A stretch of 64,000 bases of DNA from CAYJNO01 sp964371715 (lineage in GTDB: Bacteria; Bacillota_I; Bacilli_A; Erysipelotrichales; Erysipelotrichaceae): the NCBI GenBank assembly GCA_964371715.1, contig CAYJNO010000008.1, positions 11,910-75,909 of the forward strand, written 5' to 3'. Under the pieces are notes generated by a model that worked only from the letters and a program-made list of their open reading frames with translations, searched no databases and was not told the origin of the DNA. Below are positions 1-8,043 of this stretch, piece by piece. A program made the position numbers and the translations under genes. Position 1 is the stretch's first letter. Each line of letters starts with the position of its first letter.

Positions 1-983
1 TGTTTGCTATGGGATTTATTGACCAACTAAAAGGTATTTTAGAATATTTACCTACAAATAAAGTAACTGCATTATTTTCGGCGACAATAAATAATGAAGT
101 AAAAAAATTAAGTGATTATTATTTGTTAGATCCAAAGTATATTGAGATTCAAGATGAAGTTAAACCAAAAATCAAACAGGCTTTATGTTTAATTAAAAAT
201 GAGCATCGTAAATTAACATTAAGAGATTTAATGATTGTTAATAAGCCAAATAGTGCCATGATATTTTGTAATACACAAAAAGAAGTTGAAGAGGTATATG
301 AATATCTAAGCCGACAAGACTTTAGTGTTGATCGCTTGCATGGTGGATTAAGACAAGAAGTTAGAATTAAAATTTTAAATAGTTTTAAAAGAAAAAATTT
401 CAGATATTTAGTATGTACAGATGTTGCAGCAAGAGGCATTGATGTTGCCGATATTGATTTAGTATTTAACTATGAGCTACCTGATAAATATAGTACATAT
501 GTACATCGTATTGGTAGAACTGGGAGAATTAATAAAGAAGGACAAGCAATAAGTTTATATTTAGATAATCAAAAATCATTTATTAATGAGATTAATGCTA
601 AAATGGAAGAAAATGTAAATGAAATAATAAGACCAACATTAGAAGAAGTTAATGAAATGCGTAAAGAATTTGAAACATTAATGTTAACATTTGAAGATGA
701 CTATCAGGAGAAAGGTCATAAATTAAATGAAAATATTACAAGACTGCACATTAATGCAGGTAAGAAAACAAAAATGAGAGCATTTGATATCATTGGTTGT
801 CTTTGCTCATTAGATGGAGTAGAAGCAAAGGATATAGGTGTTATTAATGTAAAAGATGTATCTACTTATATTGAAATATTAAATAATAAAGGAAAACTTG
901 TGTATAAATTATTACAAAATACACCAATTAAAGGACGCTTAAGAAAAGTTAGCTATGCTAATGAAGAGTGGTTTAGAAAATAA
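1..983 (+). CDS. DEAD-box RNA helicase, DbpA/YxiN type (5' end outside window)
   Basis: C-terminal part of an ATP-dependent RNA helicase. The reading frame is open from base 3, and the first visible residues (FAMGF) are those that normally follow the DEAD motif, so the gene starts upstream of the window and the ATG at 9 is internal. Visible are motif III (SAT), motif V (DVAARGIDV) and motif VI (HRIGRTGR) of the second RecA domain. After a linker, the last 75 or so residues resemble the DbpA/YxiN RNA-binding domain (INAGKKTKMRAFDIIG), which in known members binds 23S rRNA during 50S assembly. That ribosome role is inferred from family. The family is secure; the exact orthologue is not. Confidence 0.9.
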   Translation, partial: FAMGFIDQLKGILEYLPTNKVTALFSATINNEVKKLSDYYLLDPKYIEIQDEVKPKIKQALCLIKNEHRKLTLRDLMIVNKPNSAMIFCNTQKEVEEVYEYLSRQDFSVDRLHGGLRQEVRIKILNSFKRKNFRYLVCTDVAARGIDVADIDLVFNYELPDKYSTYVHRIGRTGRINKEGQAISLYLDNQKSFINEINAKMEENVNEIIRPTLEEVNEMRKEFETLMLTFEDDYQEKGHKLNENITRLHINAGKKTKMRAFDIIGCLCSLDGVEAKDIGVINVKDVSTYIEILNNKGKLVYKLLQNTPIKGRLRKVSYANEEWFRK

Positions 984-989
984 TAATAA

Positions 990-1018
990 TTGTGCTATAT
1001 AAAATTGTTGTTTATACT
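990..1018 (+). promoter_or_regulatory. Promoter of the CorA-like gene
   Basis: TTGTGC (990-995), a 17-base spacer and TATACT (1013-1018). The predicted transcription start lies at about 1025-1026, on the ATG itself, so the mRNA would be leaderless; no SD sequence precedes the start. Confidence 0.5.
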
Positions 1019-1025
1019 ATGATAT

Positions 1026-1874
1026 ATGATAAATAATAATAAAAGTACATGGATTAATTATATTAATCCAACAAATGATGATGCAAAACAAATGTATACT
1101 CAATATAATATAGAGTATAAAGATTTTTTGAGTGCATTGGATAGTGATGAAATTTCAAGATTAATAATAAAAGAAAATTATTACATGATAATTATAGACA
1201 TAGTTGTTAAAAATAATGATGATTATTTTACTACACCTATGTCTTTTATTATAAAAGATGAATTACTGATAAGTGTTTGTCTTAATAATATTGATTATGA
1301 ATTTAAAAATAATCATAATAATTTACTGATTATGCAAGATATACTATTAGAAAATAGTCTAAAGTATCAAAGATATCTAAAAGAAATAGATAAAAAGAGA
1401 AAATTTATTGAAGAAAATATTGACAAAAGTGCTAATGATAAGCAATTTATAGAACTGCATCATTTAAATTCAACTTTAGTTCAATTTGCTACTTCTTTAA
1501 TAGGGAATAATTTGGTTTTTGGAAGATTAGATAAACACATAATTAAAGATAATGAGTTATTAGAAGAAATAATAATTGAAACAAAACAAGCTTTAGAGAT
1601 GTGTAATGTCTATCGTGAAATAATTGGTAGTACAAAAGATTTGATGGCTACAATAGTCAATAATCGTCTAAATAATATAATGAAACTTTTAGCTTTAATC
1701 ACAATAGTGATGGCAATACCGACAATAATTGCTGGTTTATATGGCATGAATGTCGAAACAAGTGGTATACCATTAGCTAATTATACTTGGAGTTTTTTAT
1801 TTGTTTGTATTTTGATAATATCTTTAACCTTGATATTAGTGATTGTGATAAATAAAACTAAATATTTAAAATAA
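1026..1874 (+). CDS. CorA-family magnesium/divalent cation transporter
   Basis: A 282-residue inner membrane protein of the CorA family. The long N-terminal half is a charged cytoplasmic domain with helical, coiled-coil-like stretches. Two C-terminal transmembrane segments (about residues 219-237 and 253-274) flank the selectivity signature GMN in YGMNV. CorA proteins form pentameric channels for Mg2+ (sometimes Co2+/Ni2+/Zn2+). Family membership is clear from the GMN motif and the two-segment C-terminus; the cation is not determined by sequence. No SD lies ahead of the ATG at 1026, and the upstream promoter places the start on the ATG. Confidence 0.85.
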   Translation: MINNNKSTWINYINPTNDDAKQMYTQYNIEYKDFLSALDSDEISRLIIKENYYMIIIDIVVKNNDDYFTTPMSFIIKDELLISVCLNNIDYEFKNNHNNLLIMQDILLENSLKYQRYLKEIDKKRKFIEENIDKSANDKQFIELHHLNSTLVQFATSLIGNNLVFGRLDKHIIKDNELLEEIIIETKQALEMCNVYREIIGSTKDLMATIVNNRLNNIMKLLALITIVMAIPTIIAGLYGMNVETSGIPLANYTWSFLFVCILIISLTLILVIVINKTKYLK

Positions 1875-1876
1875 AT

Positions 1877-1906
1877 TTGATATTCCAAAAAAAACTATGA
1901 TAAAAT
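1877..1906 (+). promoter_or_regulatory. Promoter of the uracil permease leader
   Basis: TTGATA (1877-1882), an 18-base spacer and TAAAAT (1901-1906), just upstream of the PyrR attenuator. Confidence 0.6.
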
Positions 1907-1914
1907 ATAACTGT

Positions 1915-1944
1915 CCTTTAAGGTAGTCCGAGAGATTATTAAGG
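1915..1944 (+). promoter_or_regulatory. PyrR-binding loop (pyrimidine attenuator)
   Basis: The stem CCTTTAA/TTAAGG encloses AGTCCGAGAG, which matches the PyrR mRNA-binding loop. It is followed at 1961-1985 by a terminator and then the uracil permease gene. Known mechanism: with UMP/UTP, PyrR stabilises this anti-antiterminator so that transcription stops; at low UMP the permease is read. The uracil ligand logic is inferred from the family. Confidence 0.8.
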
Positions 1945-1960
1945 TAAAAGATTATTTTTT

Positions 1961-1985
1961 AAAGGCATATTATGCCTTTTTTTTT
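1961..1985 (+). terminator. Attenuator terminator of the PyrR leader
   Basis: AAAGGCATA-TTA-TGCCTTT hairpin followed by a T run, placed between the PyrR loop and the permease RBS. Confidence 0.8.
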
Positions 1986-2001
1986 GTGAGGAGAGAATAA
2001 A

Positions 2002-3279
2002 ATGAGCGAAAAAGTAGAATTATTGTATGATGTAAAAGATAAACCAAGTTTTAAAATGGGTTTATTATTGGCTATTCAACACGTATTTGGTATGTTTGGT
2101 GCTACAATTTTAGTACCATTATTAACTGGGTATCCAGTATCAGTTGCGCTATTTGCATCAGGAATTGGAACAATTATTTATTTAAGTTGTACTAAGTTTA
2201 AAGTGCCTGTTTATTTAGGTTCTTCATTTGCATATATTACAGCAGTTTTAATCGCTGTAGAGCAAATGGGTGGTAGTATTAATGCAGCACAAACAGGATT
2301 AATTTTAGTAGGAGTAATTTATCTTGTAGTAGCTTTTTTAGTTAAATATATTGGTTCAGGATTTATTACTAAATTATTACCTCCAATTGTTGTGGGTCCA
2401 ATGATTATTGTAATTGGTTTAGGACTTGCGTCTAATGCTGTTTCTAATGCCGGTTTAGTTGCTGAAGGAAATATTGTTAATGTTGCAGTAGCATTTATTA
2501 CATTCTTAACGTGTGCTACCTTAGCAATTAAAGCAAAAGGTATTTTAAAGATTACTCCATTTTTATGTTCTATTATTGTCGGTTATTTAGTTGCTGTTGC
2601 ATTTAATATTGTTGATTTTCAACCGGTTATAGAAGTTATTAACAATGGTAGTTTTATTGGTTTGCCAGATTTTATACTTCCATTTAAATCTGGAATCTTT
2701 GATAGCTATGAATTATATTTTGGACCTGAAACATTTGCTATTTTACCTGTAGCTATCGTAACAATTTCAGAACATATTGGAGATCATAGTGTTCTTGGTA
2801 AAGTATGTAATAAAAATTTCCTTGAAGATCCAGGATTAAGCCGTACGTTAAGTGGTGATGGTTTAGCAACAGCAGTATCTGCTATTTTAGGTGGACCTGC
2901 TAATACAACATATGGTGAAAATACAGGTATTATTGGGATGACTAAAGTTGCATCAGTATATGTAATTTTGGGTGCTGCAATCATAGCTATTGGGTTATCA
3001 TTCTTACCAATTGTATCAGCTATCATTAGTACAATTCCAAATGCTGTACTTGGTGGTATGTCGATTATTTTATATGGTGTTATTGCTTCAAATGGTCTAA
3101 GAGTATTAGTTGATAGTAATATAGATTTTTCAAAACAACGTAATTTAGTTATTGCTTCTGCAATGTTAGTTATTGGTCTTGGTGGTGCAATTTTACCAAT
3201 TGGAGATTTCTTAACATTATCCGGTACAGCTTTAGCGGCGATTGTAGGAGTAATATTAAATTTAATTTATAAAAACTAG
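2002..3279 (+). CDS. pyrP: Uracil permease (NCS2 family)
   Basis: A 425-residue polytopic membrane protein of the nucleobase/cation symporter 2 family (UraA/PyrP), with about 12-14 hydrophobic segments. Family marks include the N-terminal GLLLAIQHVFGMFGATILVP stretch, the ISEHIGDHSVLG segment that carries substrate-binding Glu/His residues, and GGPANTTYGENTG. It imports uracil with protons for salvage. The PyrR attenuator in its leader supports uracil rather than xanthine as substrate. SD GAGGAGAG precedes the ATG. Pairs functionally with upp (25.9 kb), which converts uracil to UMP. Confidence 0.93.
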   Translation: MSEKVELLYDVKDKPSFKMGLLLAIQHVFGMFGATILVPLLTGYPVSVALFASGIGTIIYLSCTKFKVPVYLGSSFAYITAVLIAVEQMGGSINAAQTGLILVGVIYLVVAFLVKYIGSGFITKLLPPIVVGPMIIVIGLGLASNAVSNAGLVAEGNIVNVAVAFITFLTCATLAIKAKGILKITPFLCSIIVGYLVAVAFNIVDFQPVIEVINNGSFIGLPDFILPFKSGIFDSYELYFGPETFAILPVAIVTISEHIGDHSVLGKVCNKNFLEDPGLSRTLSGDGLATAVSAILGGPANTTYGENTGIIGMTKVASVYVILGAAIIAIGLSFLPIVSAIISTIPNAVLGGMSIILYGVIASNGLRVLVDSNIDFSKQRNLVIASAMLVIGLGGAILPIGDFLTLSGTALAAIVGVILNLIYKN

Positions 3280-3299
3280 TTATTAAACTAGTTTTTTTT
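3271..3299 (+). terminator. Terminator of the uracil permease gene
   Basis: Inverted repeat AAACTAG/CTAGTTT that includes the stop codon, followed by eight Ts. An extended -10 (TGTTATAAT) begins immediately after the T run. Confidence 0.8.
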
Positions 3300-3300
3300 G

Positions 3301-3309
3301 TGTTATAAT
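3301..3309 (+). promoter_or_regulatory. Extended -10 promoter of glmS
   Basis: TGTTATAAT (TGn plus consensus -10) directly downstream of the preceding terminator T tract and about 20 bases before the glmS ribozyme. Confidence 0.6.
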
Positions 3310-3329
3310 TTTTTACAGGTGATTAAATA

Positions 3330-3465
3330 ATCACTTAGCGCCTGGACACTTTAGTGTTGACGAGGATAATAGTTATCGAAATATTCGGCGGGTACTATTA
3401 CGGTGAAATGTGCATCGAAATAATGACTAACAAAGTATAATAAGCAAAAAGGTCATTAATCACAT
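3330..3465 (+). ncRNA. glmS ribozyme/riboswitch
   Basis: The conserved core of the GlcN6P-activated glmS ribozyme is visible: AGCGCC at 3337-3342 (cleavage expected between A3337 and G3338), GTTGACGAGG, ATCGAAATATTCGGCGGG, and a 3' pairing region ending near ATTAATCAC. It lies in the 5' UTR of glmS, exactly its usual place. In known cases glucosamine-6-phosphate promotes self-cleavage, and the 5'-hydroxyl product is degraded, lowering GlmS synthesis. Confidence 0.95.
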
Positions 3466-3495
3466 ATTTTTTATAATGAAAAAAGGAGAATAAAA

Positions 3496-5304
3496 ATGTG
3501 TGGAATTATTGGGTTTACTAGTAATGATTTTTTAAGTGCGAAAACTTTAATCAATGGTCTAAAATCTTTGGAATATCGAGGATATGATTCATGTGGGCTA
3601 GCTATTAGTAATGAGAAAATTGAGGTTTATAAAAGTAAAGGTAAAGTATTAAATTTAGAAAATATAATTAATAAAGATTTAAATGGTGTTGCTGGTATTG
3701 CACATACAAGATGGGCAACGCATGGAGAACCAACAAAAGAGAATGCTCATCCACATGTCGTGAGTAAAGTTACGCTTGTACATAATGGAATTATTGAAAA
3801 TTATGACACTCTAAAAGAAGAGTTATTAGCTAATGGAAGATTATTTAATAGTGAAACAGATACTGAAGTTGCATGTGCAATAATTAATCAATGTTATGAA
3901 AAAGAAACTAATAAACTAAAGGCTATACAAATGGCAAGTAAGATACTAGAAGGTAGCTATGCATTTGGTATTATTTTTGAAGATGAAAAAGATGTTGTAT
4001 ATACTATAAGAAAAGATAATCCATTAATACTTGGGATAAGTGATAATGCTTGTTTTTTAGCAAGTGATGGTAGTGCTTTTTTAAGTCATACAAAACAAAT
4101 GGTTGATTTAGAAGAAAATCAAATTGGACAATTAAATGGTAATGTTTTAAAGATATATGATGAACAACTAAATGAGATTACCTATAAGGCATATGAATGT
4201 GAGATGGATGAAAGTGAAATTCAAAAAGATGGATTTGACACATTTATGATGAAAGAAATTCATGAAGAACCAAGTGTTGTGTTTAAAACAATGCATCGTT
4301 ATGTAAAGGAAGATTTAAAAGATCTATATGAAACAATGCCTGATTTAAGTAAATATGAGAGATTTATTTTTATTGGATGTGGTTCAGCATATTATGCAGG
4401 AATGATTGGTAAATACTTAATGGAAAGAAAAGCATTTGTGCAATCAAGCGTAGAGTTGGCAAGTGAATTTAGGTATAATAATCCTATTATGAATGATAAG
4501 ACTGCTGTAGTGTTTATCTCTCAATCTGGTGAAACTGCAGATACATTAGCAGCACTTAGAATGTGTAATGAAATGAATATTGATACTTTTGCAGTGGTAA
4601 ATGTAGCGACATCTTCATTAGCTAAAGAAGCTAAGCATACCTTATTAACTTTAGCAGGAAAAGAAATCTCAGTAGCAACAACTAAAGCCTATTTGGCACA
4701 GGTTTGTATTTTAAGTTTATTTGCAATTAAAAAAGCACTTCAAGAAAATAAATTGTCGAAAACAGAAAAAGTTGAAATTGAAGCTGAAATAAAAAAGCTA
4801 CCTAAACTACTAAAAGAATATTTAAGTAATGAGATAATTGAAAAATATGCAAGTTTTATTGGTGAAAAAGAACATGTATTCTTCATTGGAAGAGGGCTTG
4901 ATTATGCACTGTCATTAGAAGGTTCATTGAAATTAAAAGAAATTTCATATATTCATGCTGAAGCTTATGCAGCTGGGGAACTTAAACATGGTACAATTTC
5001 GTTGATTGAAAATGATACACCAGTAATTGCTTGTATTACTGATTCAAAATTAGCAGCAAAAACAATTTCAAATGTAAAAGAAGTTGAAGCAAGAGGAGCT
5101 AAGATACTATGGTTAGTAAGAGAAGATCTAATTGAAAATTTTATGGACGAAAATAATTTAATTAAATTACCAAATATCCATTCAACAATGCAAGCAATTA
5201 TTTCAATAATACCATATCAGTTATTAGCATATTATGTTGCAAAAAAACGTGGATGTGATATTGACCAACCAAGAAATTTAGCAAAATCTGTAACAGTAGA
5301 ATAA
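3496..5304 (+). CDS. glmS: Glutamine-fructose-6-phosphate aminotransferase (isomerizing)
   Basis: A 602-residue enzyme making glucosamine-6-phosphate from fructose-6-phosphate and glutamine, the first step to UDP-GlcNAc for peptidoglycan and teichoic acids. The N-terminal Ntn glutaminase domain starts with MCGIIGF (Cys2 is the nucleophile) and has HTRWATHG and HNGIIENY. Two SIS sugar isomerase domains follow (GCGSAYYAG and SQSGETADT; then GRGLDYALSLEGSLKLKEISYIHAEAYAAGELKHG). The C-terminus DQPRNLAKSVTVE is the family's usual end. Length is typical. SD AAAGGAG precedes the ATG. Controlled by the ribozyme in its leader. Confidence 0.97.
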   Translation: MCGIIGFTSNDFLSAKTLINGLKSLEYRGYDSCGLAISNEKIEVYKSKGKVLNLENIINKDLNGVAGIAHTRWATHGEPTKENAHPHVVSKVTLVHNGIIENYDTLKEELLANGRLFNSETDTEVACAIINQCYEKETNKLKAIQMASKILEGSYAFGIIFEDEKDVVYTIRKDNPLILGISDNACFLASDGSAFLSHTKQMVDLEENQIGQLNGNVLKIYDEQLNEITYKAYECEMDESEIQKDGFDTFMMKEIHEEPSVVFKTMHRYVKEDLKDLYETMPDLSKYERFIFIGCGSAYYAGMIGKYLMERKAFVQSSVELASEFRYNNPIMNDKTAVVFISQSGETADTLAALRMCNEMNIDTFAVVNVATSSLAKEAKHTLLTLAGKEISVATTKAYLAQVCILSLFAIKKALQENKLSKTEKVEIEAEIKKLPKLLKEYLSNEIIEKYASFIGEKEHVFFIGRGLDYALSLEGSLKLKEISYIHAEAYAAGELKHGTISLIENDTPVIACITDSKLAAKTISNVKEVEARGAKILWLVREDLIENFMDENNLIKLPNIHSTMQAIISIIPYQLLAYYVAKKRGCDIDQPRNLAKSVTVE

Positions 5305-5368
5305 CAGATTATATTTGTTGATATATCTTATATTTTAAAAGATAATTATAATATAAGAGGAAATTAAA

Positions 5369-5671
5369 ATGAATGATTCTAATCGTAAAAAAATTAAATA
5401 TGAAATGACTATTTCAATATTTATATGTTTGGTTGGAATGATTTTTATCTCGGTTAATATCGACAAAAATTACTTTATTTCAACCGTATCCTTTTTTATT
5501 GTGATTTATTCTATAATTCAATTTTATGATAGATATAGAAAATTAAATAATGATGGTATAGAAAATGAAGAAGATGTTGTATTAGAAGAAAATCAAAGAC
5601 AATGTCCATATTGTTTATGTGTTGTAGATAATAATCAAAGATTTTGTCGTAGATGTAAAAAACCAATATAA
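5369..5671 (+). CDS. Small membrane protein with C-terminal zinc ribbon
   Basis: A 100-residue protein of unknown function. Two hydrophobic segments (about residues 12-28 and 33-49) are followed by an acidic linker and a C-terminal four-cysteine zinc ribbon (CPYC and CRRC separated by about 13 residues). The topology predicts the ribbon in the cytoplasm. SD AAGAGGAA precedes the start. The gene stands alone between glmS and a bidirectional terminator. A second membrane/zinc-ribbon protein of different design occurs at 51233. Probably a real gene, since the cysteine spacing and RBS are clean. Confidence 0.75.
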   Translation: MNDSNRKKIKYEMTISIFICLVGMIFISVNIDKNYFISTVSFFIVIYSIIQFYDRYRKLNNDGIENEEDVVLEENQRQCPYCLCVVDNNQRFCRRCKKPI

Positions 5672-5702
5672 AAAGAAACACTTCACTCGAAGTGTTTCTT
5701 TA
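5671..5702. terminator. Bidirectional terminator between converging genes
   Basis: Perfect 12-bp stem AAAGAAACACTT/AAGTGTTTCTTT with loop CACTCG. It serves the zinc-ribbon gene on the plus strand and the aldo/keto reductase operon on the minus strand. Confidence 0.85.
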
Positions 5703-5705
5703 CTT

Positions 5706-6623
5706 TTATGGTAATTGACGATTATTGGCTAGATATAACTTGTACCATTCTTCTCTAGTTAAGTTTATATTTAAAGATTTATTAATTTCTTTTAGTCGTT
5801 CAGGATTTGTAGTACCAATAATTGGTTGCATATTTGCTGGATGTCTTAATATCCAAGCGATGGCAATTACAGCCTTAGAGACATTATATTTTGAACTAAT
5901 ATTAGCAAGTTCAATGTTTAAATTTTCATATTTTGGATGATCGATAAAACAACCATCTTCCCATGATGCTTGAAGAACACTCCATGGTTGAATAGTAATA
6001 TTATTTAATCGACAAAAATCTAGTAGTGATCCATCTTTATCAATTGCTGCATCATTAGACATATTAACGTTAATACCACTATCTATCAAAGATGCATGAA
6101 CTAATGAAAATTGAACTTGATTAAAAAGAATAGGTACTTTTAGGTGTTTTTGTAATAATTGAATTTGATAAGGATTATGGTTACTAACACCAAAATATTT
6201 AATTTTCTTCTCGTTATATAACTGATTTATTGCATCACTAACTTCAATAGGATCACATAATGCATCTGGACGATGTAATAAAAGAATATCAAGATAGTCA
6301 GTGTTTAGTCGCTTTAATGATTGATTAACAGAATTAATAATATGTTCTTTAGAGAAATCATACTGACCTTTTCTAATGCCGCATTTAGATTGGATAATCA
6401 TTTTTGAACGTAAATCTTGATTGTTTTTTAAATATTCTCCGAATAATTCTTCACTTTTTCCTCCGCCATATATATCTGCATGATCAAAAAAATTAATTCC
6501 AACTTCTAATGCTGTATCAATTAATTTTGTAACTTGATCAATATCTAAATCAGCGATTCGCATCATGCCAAGTGCTAATCTTGAAACCGATAATTCATCT
6601 TCAATAATTGTTATTTTATTCAT
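5706..6623 (-). CDS. Aldo/keto reductase
   Basis: A 305-residue NADPH-dependent oxidoreductase with a TIM barrel. The catalytic tetrad is recognisable: Asp and Tyr in FFDHADIYGGGKSEE, Lys in IIQSKCGIR, His in LLLHRPD. The cofactor region near the C-terminus includes IIGTTNPERLKEI. It resembles the YdhF-type branch. The substrate cannot be deduced. Last gene of a minus-strand operon, overlapping the upstream HAD gene by 8 bases, which suggests translational coupling and perhaps joint detoxification of sugar or aldehyde metabolites (inference). Confidence 0.9.
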   Translation of the reverse strand: MNKITIIEDELSVSRLALGMMRIADLDIDQVTKLIDTALEVGINFFDHADIYGGGKSEELFGEYLKNNQDLRSKMIIQSKCGIRKGQYDFSKEHIINSVNQSLKRLNTDYLDILLLHRPDALCDPIEVSDAINQLYNEKKIKYFGVSNHNPYQIQLLQKHLKVPILFNQVQFSLVHASLIDSGINVNMSNDAAIDKDGSLLDFCRLNNITIQPWSVLQASWEDGCFIDHPKYENLNIELANISSKYNVSKAVIAIAWILRHPANMQPIIGTTNPERLKEINKSLNINLTREEWYKLYLANNRQLP

Positions 6624-7275
6624 TGCTTTCTCCTATATATTCTTTATCATATAATTCATCTAATGAATTAATGATATCATAACATCTTGCTTTTATATCT
6701 AAATCAGGCTTTATTAAATCGATAGCCATAATAGTGTTACAACCAGCTTCACTTGCTGAGATGATGCCGCTAAAAGAATCTTCGATTACCAAACACTCAT
6801 TTGGATGTAGTTTTAATTCATCACAAGTTTTTAAATATGGATCAGGATCTGGTTTACCTTTAGTTATATCATCACCTGTAATAATTATATCAAAATATGA
6901 AGCTAAATCTTCACTATTTAGATTATTATAAGCTAAATCTTTAACAGCTGAAGTGCAAAGTGCTAATTTATAATTTAAAGACTTTAAATATGTAAATAAT
7001 TTATGCAAATCTGTTTTTAAGATTAGACCATTATCATTACGATATTCTTCCATGTATTTTTTATGATAGAAGAATAATTCTTCCATTTTATGATTTGGTG
7101 TATATAAATCAAATAAATATTTTGAAGATTGCTTTGTTTTACCAATTAAACTATAAATGAAATTATCATCAATGTTTAAATTGAATTCATCATTAATGCG
7201 ATACCAAACCTTTTTCGATACTGCTTCAGTATCGAAGATAGTACCATCCATATCAAATATAATAGCTTTATACAT
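6616..7275 (-). CDS. HAD-family phosphatase, beta-phosphoglucomutase-like
   Basis: A 219-residue haloacid dehalogenase hydrolase. Motif I is FDMDGTIFDTE (nucleophile Asp plus acid/base Asp), motif II CTSA, then a Lys in TKGKPDPDPYL and the acidic motif EDSFSGIISA. The cap inserted between motifs I and II is the small helical type seen in beta-phosphoglucomutase and sugar phosphatases. The substrate is probably a small phosphorylated sugar, but no residue settles it. It lies 4 bases downstream of the prephenate-dehydratase-like gene and overlaps the aldo/keto reductase. Confidence 0.88.
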   Translation of the reverse strand: MYKAIIFDMDGTIFDTEAVSKKVWYRINDEFNLNIDDNFIYSLIGKTKQSSKYLFDLYTPNHKMEELFFYHKKYMEEYRNDNGLILKTDLHKLFTYLKSLNYKLALCTSAVKDLAYNNLNSEDLASYFDIIITGDDITKGKPDPDPYLKTCDELKLHPNECLVIEDSFSGIISASEAGCNTIMAIDLIKPDLDIKARCYDIINSLDELYDKEYIGESNE

Positions 7276-7279
7276 TATG

Positions 7280-7843
7280 TTATCCCCCTTTATATTTTAT
7301 TAAGTGGAATGTTGTAATGTTATTTGTGCTATCTTCGATATTGTCTGCTAATAAATAAAGATTATAGTTTAGACCAGCATCTTTACGACAAATGATGCCT
7401 ACATTATCAGCAAAAGTATCATTGCTTAAATATTTCGCGCCAATTGCAGTATCACTTATTTCTTCTAAAATAGCATTTGGATAATTAGTTTTTAAATAAT
7501 TAGTGCATTGATTAATAGCATGAATATGAGATGCAATTTTATCAATGTTTACATCTTTACTTTTAACGAATAAACTATGATGAATAGGCATTAAGTATGT
7601 ATCAATAATTTCGTAATTTAAACCAGTTAGGGCATCTTTAGTCTCTAAAACTAGTCCAGCTAATGTATTGTCAAAGGCTAAAACACCATAAGTTACATCA
7701 TCATTAACTAATTTTTCGACAACCCCTTTAGATGTTACACCTTCAAGCATTATATAATCATTTAAATTATTATTGTTTGAAAAATATAATGCTGCATTGT
7801 AACTGTTGCTGCCTAGTATTCCTTGATAAGCTAATTTATTCAT
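7280..7843 (-). CDS. Stand-alone prephenate dehydratase-like protein
   Basis: A 187-residue protein resembling the catalytic periplasmic-binding-like fold of prephenate dehydratase: LAYQGILGSNSYNAA matches the usual AYLGPxGSFS start, GVLAFDNTLAGLV matches the PxENSxxG segment, and DNIEDSTNNITTF matches the terminal DNxxNxTRF segment. The catalytic Thr of TRF seems kept, but Arg is replaced (TTF). There is no ACT regulatory domain and no aromatic pathway gene nearby. Start: the second ATG (7843) is preferred because AGGAG lies 9 bases before it and only 3 before the first ATG (7849). First gene of a three-gene operon. Possibly an enzyme or a ligand-binding relative; function uncertain. Confidence 0.7.
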   Translation of the reverse strand: MNKLAYQGILGSNSYNAALYFSNNNNLNDYIMLEGVTSKGVVEKLVNDDVTYGVLAFDNTLAGLVLETKDALTGLNYEIIDTYLMPIHHSLFVKSKDVNIDKIASHIHAINQCTNYLKTNYPNAILEEISDTAIGAKYLSNDTFADNVGIICRKDAGLNYNLYLLADNIEDSTNNITTFHLIKYKGG

Positions 7844-7887
7844 ATACATTTTCTCCTAAGTTTCTTCCATACTATTTATTTTAAATT

Positions 7888-7916
7888 AGTATAACTTATA
7901 TAATTTTACATTTCAA
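7888..7916 (-). promoter_or_regulatory. Promoter of the minus-strand three-gene operon
   Basis: On the minus strand, TTGAAA (7911-7916), a 17-base spacer and TATACT (7888-7893). Transcription is expected from about 7881. Confidence 0.6.
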
Positions 7917-7990
7917 TATTATTAAAATACATTATATAAAATTATGTATAGATATAATATTCATATTAATGTAGATAATATAAAAATATA

Positions 7991-8019
7991 TTAAACAATT
8001 ATTGAATATATTGTATAAT
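7991..8019 (+). promoter_or_regulatory. Promoter of the AIM24-family gene
   Basis: TTAAAC (7991-7996), a 17-base spacer and TATAAT (8014-8019), 24 bases before the ATG with SD GGGAGG. Confidence 0.6.
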
Positions 8020-8043
8020 TATATCATTAGGGAGGTACAATAA

